From Verrucomicrobiales bacterium (GTDB lineage Bacteria > Verrucomicrobiota > Verrucomicrobiia > Limisphaerales > J093): a stretch of 64,000 nucleotides of DNA. Every line of letters starts with the position of its first letter. Position 1 is the stretch's first letter. The notes beneath the pieces were generated by a model. It ran no database searches. It was not told where the DNA came from and was given only the letters and a program-made list of their open reading frames with translations. Positions 17,991 through 25,769 of the stretch are shown here, piece by piece. A program made the position numbers and the translations under genes. Location of the stretch: NCBI GenBank assembly GCA_015075445.1, contig JABTUJ010000005.1:1-64000 (forward strand), in the 5' to 3' direction.

Positions 17991-20672
17991 ATGCACGAGG
18001 CGGAATGGCAGACCCGCAAGCAGCGCATCGATACGCGCCTGCGCGGCCTGAATCCGCCTTGGGACATCATCCCCTACCACGCCGGACTGGACGTCGCGCG
18101 CTTGACCCGCCACGCCGTCACCGAGTTCCCCACGGCCAACGGCCCCGCCGATTACGCCCTGTTCGTCCACGGCCGGTTCCTCGGCATCCTGGAAGCCAAA
18201 AAACTCGCCGTGAACCCGCAGAACGTCCTCGAGCAGGCCAAACGCTACGCCCGCGGCGCGTTCCATGGCCCCGGCGACTGGCGCGGCTACCGGGTCCCCT
18301 TCCTCTACGCCTGCAACGGCCCGATGATCTGGTTTCTCGACGTGCGGGCCGAAAAGCCCGTTTCCCGCCAGCTCAGCGCCTTCCACACGGCCCCCGCCCT
18401 CGAAGCGCTGTTCGCGTTCGACCTGAAGCCCGCCCACGACTGGCTGCTTGACACCCCGCCCGACATCCTCCCTCTCCTCCGCGAATACCAGCGCCAGTGC
18501 CTCCTCGCCACCGAAGCCGCCATCCTGGCTGGCCGCCGGGAACTGCTCGTCGCCATGGCCACCGGCACGGGGAAGACCCTCCTGACCGTGGCCCAGATCT
18601 ACCGGCTGCTGGAAAGCAGGCTGGCCCGGCGCATCCTCTTCCTGGTGGACCGCAAGGCGCTCGCCGCCCAGGCCGTGCGGGAGTTCCATGCCTTCAGCAC
18701 CCCGCAGAACCGGAAGTTCACCCAGGAGTACGAGGTCTATTCCCAGCGGTTCCAACGCGAGGACTTCGGCCCCGACACCCCTTTCGATCCCCAGGTCCTG
18801 CCCAACGCCTACCTCACCCACCCCAGACCCAGCCAGACGTTCGTCTATGTCTCGACCATCCAGCGCATGGCCCGCAATCTGTTCGGCGCGGAGGCCTGCC
18901 TCCCGCAGGCCGCCGATGACGCCGAGACCGACCCCGACGCCGAGCGCCTCGACATCCCCATCCACGCCTTCGATCTGATCGTCGCCGACGAGTGTCACCG
19001 CGGCTACACGGCCCAGGAACTGAGCGTCTGGCGCGACACCATCCAGCACTTCGACGCCGTCCGGATCGGCCTGACCGCCACCCCGGCCGCTCATACCACG
19101 GCGCTCTTCGGCCCGCCGGTGTTCCGGTACACCGTCGAGCAGGCCATCCTCGACGGTTACCTCGTGGACTATGAGCCCGTCGCCCTCAAGTCCCACGTGC
19201 GCATGAATGGCGTCTTCCTCCGCGAAGGCGAAACCGTCGAGCGCGTGGACACCGAGTCGGGCCAGCGAACGCTCGATCAACTCGAGGACGAACGGGAGTT
19301 CGCAGCCCCCGACCTCGAACGCCGGATCACCGCGCCGGACAGCAACCGCCAGATCATCCAGGAGGTGGCCCGCTACGCCTACGAACACGAGGCGTTCACG
19401 GGCCGCTTTCCCAAGATACTGATCTTCGCCGTCAACGACCTCCCTCACACGTCGCACGCCGATCAACTGGTCCGGATCTGTCGCGAGGTGTTCGCCCAGG
19501 GCGACGAGTTCGTCCAGAAGATCACCGGCAACCCAAACGTCGACCGCCCCCTCCAGCGCATCCGCGAATTCCGCAACCGCCCCCACCCGAAGGTGGTGGT
19601 GACCGTCGACATGCTCTCGACCGGCGTGGACATCCCCGCCCTCGAATTCATCGTGTTCCTGCGCCCGGTGAAGTCGCGCATCCTCTGGGAACAGATGCTC
19701 GGGCGGGGCACCCGACGCTGCCCCGACATTCACAAGTCCAAGTTCGTGGTGTTCGACTGCTTCGACGGCACGCTCATCCGCTATTTCCAGAACGTCTCCA
19801 GCTTCGCGATCGAGCCGCCGCGGGCCACCCCGCTGCCAATCCCCCGGATCATCGAGAACATCTGGCAGAACGTGGACCGGGACTACCACGTGAAAGTCCT
19901 CACCAAGCGGCTGCTGCGTGTTGATAAGGACATGAGCCCGGAAGCGCGCACTGCCTTCGCCCGGTGGGTGCCCGACGGCGACATGGGCGCCTTCGCCCGG
20001 GACCTGGCCGGTCGGCTGAAGCGGGATTTCACCGGCACGATACAGTTGCTCCGGGATGCCCAGTTCCAACGCCTGCTGCTCGAGTATCCGCGCGCGAAAC
20101 GCCCGTTCCTGGTCGGACTCGAAGTCCAGGACCAGGTCACCTCCCGGAAGCTCGAGCGCTACGGCGCGTTCGACACCGCCGAGGGCTACCTGGATGCCTT
20201 CGCCGCGTTCGTGAAGGCCAACGCCAGCCAGGTCGACGCCCTCGCCGTCCTGCTCCGCCGCCCCCGAGACTGGCGACCCGCGGTCCTGGACGACCTGAAA
20301 CGCGCGATGGCCAAAGAGGGATTTGACCCCGCGCAGCTCCAGCGCGCGCACCGGGCACGGGGGTTCAAGTCCCTGGCGGATGTCATTTCGATGGTCAAGC
20401 ACGCCGCCGCCCACCAGGCCCCTTTGCTCACCGCGGAGGAGCGGGTCAACCGGGCCATGGACCGCTTCCTCGACGGGCGCACCCTGACCACCGAACAGCG
20501 CCAGTGGCTATCCCTGGTTCGGGAACACCTGGTCCAGAACCTGTCCATGGATGAAGAGGACTTTGACCTCACCCCGCTCCTGGGCCGGCGGGGCGGAAAG
20601 GCGAAGGCCCGGAAGGTGTTTGGGGAGTTGGAGCTACTGGTCACGCAGCTCAACGAGGCGATGGTCGTATGA
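17991..20672 (+). CDS. hsdR: Type I restriction enzyme R subunit HsdR
   Basis: An 893-residue motor-nuclease subunit. The N-terminal nuclease signature is ADYALFVHGRFLGILEAKK (D...ExK, about residues 50-70). The helicase Walker A is ATGTGKT near 190 and the DEAD-type box DECHRG near 332. LTATPAAHT and TVDMLSTGVDIP are further SF2 motifs. The C-terminal part binds the methylase core in this family. It cleaves unmethylated foreign DNA together with HsdM and HsdS. Its stop overlaps the start of the next gene by 4 bases, the beginning of a coupled five-gene cassette. Confidence 0.92.
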   Translation: MHEAEWQTRKQRIDTRLRGLNPPWDIIPYHAGLDVARLTRHAVTEFPTANGPADYALFVHGRFLGILEAKKLAVNPQNVLEQAKRYARGAFHGPGDWRGYRVPFLYACNGPMIWFLDVRAEKPVSRQLSAFHTAPALEALFAFDLKPAHDWLLDTPPDILPLLREYQRQCLLATEAAILAGRRELLVAMATGTGKTLLTVAQIYRLLESRLARRILFLVDRKALAAQAVREFHAFSTPQNRKFTQEYEVYSQRFQREDFGPDTPFDPQVLPNAYLTHPRPSQTFVYVSTIQRMARNLFGAEACLPQAADDAETDPDAERLDIPIHAFDLIVADECHRGYTAQELSVWRDTIQHFDAVRIGLTATPAAHTTALFGPPVFRYTVEQAILDGYLVDYEPVALKSHVRMNGVFLREGETVERVDTESGQRTLDQLEDEREFAAPDLERRITAPDSNRQIIQEVARYAYEHEAFTGRFPKILIFAVNDLPHTSHADQLVRICREVFAQGDEFVQKITGNPNVDRPLQRIREFRNRPHPKVVVTVDMLSTGVDIPALEFIVFLRPVKSRILWEQMLGRGTRRCPDIHKSKFVVFDCFDGTLIRYFQNVSSFAIEPPRATPLPIPRIIENIWQNVDRDYHVKVLTKRLLRVDKDMSPEARTAFARWVPDGDMGAFARDLAGRLKRDFTGTIQLLRDAQFQRLLLEYPRAKRPFLVGLEVQDQVTSRKLERYGAFDTAEGYLDAFAAFVKANASQVDALAVLLRRPRDWRPAVLDDLKRAMAKEGFDPAQLQRAHRARGFKSLADVISMVKHAAAHQAPLLTAEERVNRAMDRFLDGRTLTTEQRQWLSLVREHLVQNLSMDEEDFDLTPLLGRRGGKAKARKVFGELELLVTQLNEAMVV

Positions 20673-21589
20673 GCGTCACGCCGGTAGAATGCTCCCAGTG
20701 CGGCAAGCCTTCGCTGGTTGGGTGGGTGCGCGCACGCAGCTTGCTGTGCGAGTCCTGTGTTCGTTCATCGGCTGGCTTCGACCCGTCGTGGGTCAATTCG
20801 TACAAGATGGTCTTCGCCCCCATTAGCGATGGCATCGGCGGATGGGTTCAAGACCATGAGCTCACCTTTGGAGACGTGAGGCGTTACCTTGACGCGTGCT
20901 TAGACCATGAGGGAACAGCGGATACTCCGATGCCTGCGTCCCATAGCCTGGGTACCTTTGTGGAGCTTCTTTCGCTTTTAGAGCAGCTCAAGCAGCAAGG
21001 TCTTGCCGCGAAGGCCGACGGTTCAGACGCCCAACAGGAAACAGCCTGCATCTTGGCGGTCCGCGACCATTCCATTCGGAGGTTGCGCGCAAGGCTGCAA
21101 GACTGGAGGCCACAAGGTGGGGAGAAGCAATCCAGGAACTCGATGCCGTCAGGGGAGATTACTCTGCGCACATTCCTGATGGAGGTTCTCGCCTCGAACG
21201 TCCAGGTTGAATACCTGAAATGGATACTACTCGAACCCAAGGGCGACGCTCTCGGCATCATCCTTAAGTTCATGGAGGCTCAGGCGGCAAAGAACCGGGA
21301 GGTTCTGGAGATCACACGCCTGAGAGCCATATTCAGCCTTGTTCGACCAGTCTCACTAGGAATCGGACAGGCGGAATTCCACGGATATGTAGCCTTCATT
21401 CCGTCACAAGGGGAGAGCGTTGTGCTAGAAAGCGCCCACTACGGGAACGCCCTGTACCTGATGCCGAAAGACCTGTGGCGCGAATTGAGCCAGTTCTCCA
21501 AAAGCGAGCTGATCTATCCAGGCGTGCCGGGAGTTAAAAGGCTTGAACATCGGCGACACTGGTTTCAGCACCTCCGCGCAATGCTCTGA
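20669..21589 (+). CDS. Unknown zinc-ribbon protein inside the type I RM operon
   Basis: A 306-residue protein that I do not recognise. The N-terminus has two cysteine pairs (CSQCG at 8-12 and CESC at 27-30), consistent with a zinc ribbon. The rest has no familiar enzymatic motif; the middle (about 95-140) is predicted helical and charged, and the C-terminal 100 residues look globular (GIGQAEFHGYVAFIP). It overlaps hsdR by 4 bases and ends 29 bases before hsdM, so it is co-expressed with the RM subunits. Its DNA is visibly less GC-rich than the flanking hsd genes, a sign of separate acquisition. A role in regulating or extending restriction is inference only. Confidence 0.75.
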   Translation: MSVTPVECSQCGKPSLVGWVRARSLLCESCVRSSAGFDPSWVNSYKMVFAPISDGIGGWVQDHELTFGDVRRYLDACLDHEGTADTPMPASHSLGTFVELLSLLEQLKQQGLAAKADGSDAQQETACILAVRDHSIRRLRARLQDWRPQGGEKQSRNSMPSGEITLRTFLMEVLASNVQVEYLKWILLEPKGDALGIILKFMEAQAAKNREVLEITRLRAIFSLVRPVSLGIGQAEFHGYVAFIPSQGESVVLESAHYGNALYLMPKDLWRELSQFSKSELIYPGVPGVKRLEHRRHWFQHLRAML

Positions 21590-21618
21590 CAGGACACCCC
21601 TTTTTGCCACCGCAACCC

Positions 21619-23034
21619 ATGTCCGACATCGTCCAGAAACTCTGGGGCTTCTGCCACACGCTGCGTCACGACGGCATCGACCACGGCGACTACATCGAGC
21701 AGCTCACCTATCTGCTCTTCCTCAAGATGGCCGAGGAGCGCGGCGCCGCAGTGCCGAAAGGCTCGGACTGGACCAGCCTCAAGCACAAGTCGGGCGCCGC
21801 CCTGGCGGATCACTACGCCGAGGTGCTCCGAACCCTGGGCCGGCAGGGGGGCATCCTGGGCGAGATCTTTACCCAGGCCCAATCCCGCTTCAACAACCCG
21901 GTGAACCTGAAGCGCGTCGTCACCCTGGTGGACGAGGAGGACTGGTCCGCGATGGATGTGGACGTCAAGGCCGCCGCGTTCGAGGGGTTGCTCGAAAAGG
22001 CCGCCAGCGAGGGCAAGAAGGGCGTGGGCGGCATCTTCACGCCCCGCGTCCTCCAGCGGTCCATCGTCCGCGTCATGAAGCCGGATCCCCGGGGCAAACC
22101 GGACTGGAAGATGTGCGACCCGGCCTGCGGCACCGATGGGTTCGAGGTCTGCGCCTATGAATGGCTCGTGGCCGAGGCCAAGGGGGTGTTCGACCGCGCC
22201 GACGCCCGGCGGATCAAGACCCAGACCTACTTCGGCCAGGATATTCTGCCCCGCGCGCGGCGCCTGGCCCTGATGAACCTCTTCCTCCACGGCGTCGAGG
22301 CCCACATCCACCTGGGCGACTCGATCTATGAACCCGACCGCGGCGAGCGCTACGACGTCGTCCTCACCAACCCGCCTTTCGGCACCAAGGGCGCCAACCA
22401 GGCCCCCGAGCGGGAGGACTTCACCATCGCCACCAGCAGCAAACAGCTCAACTTCGTCCAGCACGTCCTGACCCTTCTCAAGCCCGGCGGGCGCGCGGCG
22501 ATGGTCCTGCCCGACAACTGCCTGTTCGAGGACAAGGCCGGCGAAGTCTTCGAGATCCTCATGCAGGACTGCGCCCTGCACACCGTCCTGCGCCTGCCGC
22601 GCGGAACGTTCACGCCCTACAGCCAGGGGGTGAAGGCCAACGTCATCTTCTTCCAGAAAGGCCGTCCCACTGAGGAGGTCTGGATCTTCGACGCCCGGTC
22701 CAACGTGCCGGGCATCACCAAGAAAGACCGCCCGCTGACCCCGCAGCACTTCGCCGAGTTCGAGGCTGCCTACGGCAAGGACCCGAACGGCCTGAGCAAG
22801 CGGAAGGACACCGGCGAGACGGGCCGCTTCCGGCGGTTCCGCCTCGGCGAGATCAAGGAGCGCGGCTACAAGCTGGACATCACCTGGCTCAAAGACGAGT
22901 CGCTCGAAGACAGCGATGAGCTGCCCGAGCCGCAGGACCTCGCCAGCGAAGCCATCACCGAGTTCGAAGCCATTGTGGATGACCTGCGGGATATCATCGC
23001 ACTCCTGGAAAGGGAGGAGGGGGTGGAGAAGTGA
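21619..23034 (+). CDS. hsdM: Type I restriction-modification methyltransferase HsdM
   Basis: A 471-residue N6-adenine methyltransferase. The catalytic motif NPPF is at about 251-254. The SAM-binding motif I reads DPACGTDGF (about 167-175), where most HsdM proteins have Gly, Ala or Ser in place of the Asp. The N-terminal helical domain (LTYLLFLKMAEER) is typical. With HsdS it methylates the recognition sequence on the host chromosome. Start ATG 21619 (MSDIVQKLW) matches the family; the frame is open back to 21604. Its stop overlaps the GTG start of hsdS. Confidence 0.93.
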   Translation: MSDIVQKLWGFCHTLRHDGIDHGDYIEQLTYLLFLKMAEERGAAVPKGSDWTSLKHKSGAALADHYAEVLRTLGRQGGILGEIFTQAQSRFNNPVNLKRVVTLVDEEDWSAMDVDVKAAAFEGLLEKAASEGKKGVGGIFTPRVLQRSIVRVMKPDPRGKPDWKMCDPACGTDGFEVCAYEWLVAEAKGVFDRADARRIKTQTYFGQDILPRARRLALMNLFLHGVEAHIHLGDSIYEPDRGERYDVVLTNPPFGTKGANQAPEREDFTIATSSKQLNFVQHVLTLLKPGGRAAMVLPDNCLFEDKAGEVFEILMQDCALHTVLRLPRGTFTPYSQGVKANVIFFQKGRPTEEVWIFDARSNVPGITKKDRPLTPQHFAEFEAAYGKDPNGLSKRKDTGETGRFRRFRLGEIKERGYKLDITWLKDESLEDSDELPEPQDLASEAITEFEAIVDDLRDIIALLEREEGVEK

Positions 23035-24404
23035 CGGGGGGACTGCCGGCGGGGTGGGCTGAGACTACCCTTGAGCGAGCCGGAACGTGGCGCAGTGGTG
23101 GGACCCCTTCGCGCCGCCGGCCCGACTTCTTCGGGAAGGGCATCCCTTGGGTGAAGAGCGGGGATTTGCCGGATGGGCCGATCCTGAGAACCGCAGAGGA
23201 GCTCACCAAAGAGGGCCTTGCGAATTCCACGTCGAAACTACTGCCGCCAGGAACAATCTCCATGGCTCTTTACGGGGCAACGATCGGAAAGCTCGGGACA
23301 ATGACCTTCCCGGCGGCGACTAACCAGGCATGCGCCAATGTCATTCCGGACGGACAGCTAATCGAAGCCAGCTACCTTTTCTATTATCTGCTTGCTGAGC
23401 GCCAGAGATTCATCGAGCAAGGACAGGGCGGAGCACAGCCCAACATTAGCCAGGAAATCGTTCGGAATCATCCGCTCCGCCTCCCCCCTCTCCCCGAACA
23501 ACGCCGGATCGTCGCGAAGCTGGAGAAGCTCCTGGGCAAGGTGGACGCCTGCAAGGAGCGTCTGGCCAAGATCCCCGTCCTCCTCAAACGCTTCCGCCAG
23601 GCCGTCCTCGCCGCCGCCTGCTCGGGAAAGCTGACGGCGGATTGGAGGGGGGAGGCACCACCGAATAGCCTGCTTCCGCTCGAGCCTCCAAATCCCGGTG
23701 ACATGATCAACGTTGAGGAGATCGTGGACGCGCCCGGCTCATGGCGTTGGATTCCCCTCCAAGCAGTGTGCGACCCCGGCCGTTCGATCTGCTACGGTGT
23801 CATCAAGCTGGGTGCAGAAACCCCAAACGGGATCCCATGTCTTCGGACCAGCAACGTAAAACCACTCGCCATCGACACCACGAACGTGAAGCGCATTGCA
23901 GTAGCCATATCGGATGAGTATCGGCGCACCTTGCTCCGTGGTGGAGAATTGCTTGTCAATGTCCGGGGAACGCTCGGCGGTGTGGCGGTTGTGCCGCCTG
24001 ACATGCACGGCTGGAATGTCTCCCGTGAGGTCGCCGTCGTGCCGGTTCAGGGCGTCCTCCCGAGATTCATAGCCCTCTGGATCGCGTCAGTGCCTTGTCA
24101 AGACTGGCTTACCGGGGCCGCCAAAGGCGTAGCTTACACTGGCATCAACATAGCCGATCTGAAGTTGCTTCCGGTCGTAATACCGTCGCTCGCCGAACAA
24201 TCGGAAATCGTCCGCCGCGTGGACGCCCTCTTCGCCGTGGCGGACCAGATCCAAACCCGCTTCGAGCGGGCGCGGGAGCAGGTGGAGAAGCTGACCCCCG
24301 CCCTGCTGGGCCGCGCCTTCCGCGGTGAACTCGTTCCGCAGGATCCGAATGATGAACCGGCGTCTGCTCTTCTGGCGCGGATACGGGCGAAACGAAACCT
24401 ATGA
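23031..24404 (+). CDS. hsdS: Type I restriction-modification specificity subunit HsdS
   Basis: A 457-residue protein with the classic two-TRD layout. TRD1 is about residues 1-150 and opens with LPAGWAETTLERAGTWRSGGTPSRR. A conserved helical spacer (LPPLPEQRRIVAKLEKLL) runs at about 150-205, TRD2 at about 215-385, and a second spacer (SLAEQSEIVRRVDALF) at about 390-445. The two TRDs each recognise half of a bipartite target. The TRD-coding DNA is less GC-rich than the spacers, as expected for segments exchanged by recombination. The start is GTG at 23031, overlapping the hsdM stop. Confidence 0.93.
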   Translation: MTGGLPAGWAETTLERAGTWRSGGTPSRRRPDFFGKGIPWVKSGDLPDGPILRTAEELTKEGLANSTSKLLPPGTISMALYGATIGKLGTMTFPAATNQACANVIPDGQLIEASYLFYYLLAERQRFIEQGQGGAQPNISQEIVRNHPLRLPPLPEQRRIVAKLEKLLGKVDACKERLAKIPVLLKRFRQAVLAAACSGKLTADWRGEAPPNSLLPLEPPNPGDMINVEEIVDAPGSWRWIPLQAVCDPGRSICYGVIKLGAETPNGIPCLRTSNVKPLAIDTTNVKRIAVAISDEYRRTLLRGGELLVNVRGTLGGVAVVPPDMHGWNVSREVAVVPVQGVLPRFIALWIASVPCQDWLTGAAKGVAYTGINIADLKLLPVVIPSLAEQSEIVRRVDALFAVADQIQTRFERAREQVEKLTPALLGRAFRGELVPQDPNDEPASALLARIRAKRNL

Positions 24405-24826
24405 AACCGATCCGCAAGCGCATTACCCCGCTGGTCCGCTGGAATCCGTCACTGGAGAACCTCCGTGCCCTGTCCATCCGGCAGCCGTGGGCCTGGCTGA
24501 TCGTCAACGGTTACAAGGACGTCGAGAATCGGAGTTGGCCGACGCGGCACCGCGGACCGCTGCTCATCCATGCCGGGGCGAGCCAGGTCCGCCTGCGCGA
24601 GGATGCGACATGGGTGGAGGAGCGCTTCGACATCCGTCTGCCCGTGGAGTATGACTTCGGCGGCATCGTCGGAATCGTGGATCTGCTGGACTGTCGCGAG
24701 CGAGTTGACTCCCCCTGGTATGTTCCGGAGTCGTTTGCCTGGCGGTTGGGCAAGCCGCGTCGCCTGCCGTTTCGCCCGGTCAAAGGGGCGTTGAGCCTGT
24801 TCGGGCCTTGCTTCCGCGGCCGCTGA
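24401..24826 (+). CDS. ASCH-domain protein at the end of the RM operon
   Basis: A 141-residue protein with the ASCH/PUA-like signature ALSIRQPWAWLIVNGYKDVE and then RGPLLIHAG, normally associated with RNA or modified-nucleotide binding. It overlaps hsdS by 4 bases (ATGA), so it is translated with the RM genes. Because some PUA/ASCH-like folds recognise modified bases, a role in nucleic-acid recognition alongside restriction is possible but is only inference. It could also be a passenger gene. Confidence 0.8.
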   Translation: MKPIRKRITPLVRWNPSLENLRALSIRQPWAWLIVNGYKDVENRSWPTRHRGPLLIHAGASQVRLREDATWVEERFDIRLPVEYDFGGIVGIVDLLDCRERVDSPWYVPESFAWRLGKPRRLPFRPVKGALSLFGPCFRGR

Positions 24827-24947
24827 ACTCGCGGCTGTGCGGAGGAACCCCTACGATCGCGCCGGATCAGATGATACCGACCCGACCCGACCCAGCTATC
24901 GCCGGGGAGAACCGGAGCGCTCCGCAGTTCTCGCCATGCGTCAGAGG

Positions 24948-25265
24948 TCAGATAAGGCCCAGCCAACGCTTCACACCGTCCTCGACCTGCGCCATCTGTT
25001 CCGGACCCAAGACGCTGAGTCGACGGAGCAACACTTGCGGCGGAACGCTGCGAAGACCTTGCGCGTCAAAGGCGCCGGGCTGCAGTCCCGCCACAGCCAA
25101 GGGAATCTCAAAGCGAGTGCCGCGCAGTGCGGTCGTGTGCGGCACGATTTCGTACACGGCCCGTTCGTTCTCCAAGAACGGAACGTTCAGTATCACCCCC
25201 GGGCGCACCTTGGCCGCCAAGCCCAAATCCACTTGCCAGACTTCACCGCGGCGACCGATTGGCAT
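24948..25265 (-). CDS. MazF/PemK-like toxin
   Basis: A 105-residue protein with the MazF/PemK fold pattern: the opening RRGEVWQVDLG, then KVRPGVILNVPF, and the threonine-containing segment VPHTTALRGTRFEI. Such toxins cleave mRNA and arrest growth. It lies directly downstream of a small antitoxin-like gene and overlaps it by 23 bases. It is transcribed against the RM cassette, a common place for toxin-antitoxin modules. Confidence 0.82.
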   Translation of the reverse strand: MPIGRRGEVWQVDLGLAAKVRPGVILNVPFLENERAVYEIVPHTTALRGTRFEIPLAVAGLQPGAFDAQGLRSVPPQVLLRRLSVLGPEQMAQVEDGVKRWLGLI

Positions 25266-25473
25266 GTTGCTGCTCCTCCTCCCGGTCGTACGCCAGGAAG
25301 CTCTCCTCCGCCGAGGCGATTAGGTCTGCCTCGGTGACCACCCCGTAGGCGTCGTCGCAAATGAGCCCGTCCCTGCGCTGGCGATAGATGGCGTGCATGG
25401 ATTGCTCGATCTGCTGCAGTTCCCGGGTGCTCAACTGCGGCAACGCGGCTTGGATCTCAGCGACCGTGCTCAT
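25243..25473 (-). CDS. Putative antitoxin of the MazF-like toxin
   Basis: A 76-residue acidic, mostly helical protein (LSTRELQQIEQSM, then ADLIASAEESFLAYDREEE). I see no recognisable DNA-binding domain, unlike AbrB- or RHH-type antitoxins. The position immediately upstream of, and overlapping, the toxin gene is the main reason for the call. The C-terminal DREEEQQ segment could wrap the toxin, as antitoxin tails do. Confidence 0.65.
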   Translation of the reverse strand: MSTVAEIQAALPQLSTRELQQIEQSMHAIYRQRRDGLICDDAYGVVTEADLIASAEESFLAYDREEEQQHANRSPR

Positions 25474-25513
25474 GGCGAGACACTACCCGTGCGGTGCCGG
25501 TTGGCAAGGGCAG

Positions 25514-25619
25514 GCAATGGGGTCAAACATTGACATTTGACATTTCCCGCCGAACGGTGGCAGGCGTTGGGGAGCTGGTAGAATGTCAAATGTCAAATGT
25601 CAATGTTTGACCCCATTGC
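25514..25619. repeat. REPIN-like palindrome with 32-base perfect arms
   Basis: The left arm 25514-25545 and right arm 25588-25619 are perfectly complementary (32 bases) around a 42-base loop. The outer part is CAATGGGGTCAAACATTG. The inner part is a run of TGACATT units; the right arm has one extra unit. The element lies between the antitoxin and the DUF1592 gene. GGGGTC-headed palindromes of this kind are typical of REP/RAYT-mobilised elements, though no transposase is in the window. Confidence 0.8.
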
Positions 25620-25769
25620 GTCCCCCGGGTCTCCGCGGCAGATCATCGCGACCCGTCCTGAAACGGCCTGGAAGCCCTCGTGGGCACGACCAGCGGACAG
25701 CCCGAGTCCAACTAATGCCATTTATGTATCGGAGTTGCACCGGCCCCGTCCCAGGGCCACACTCCCCCC

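Noticed and set aside
17808-20414. An 868-residue minus-strand open frame
   Set aside because: It mirrors hsdR and has the repetitive composition of a GC-rich antisense shadow.
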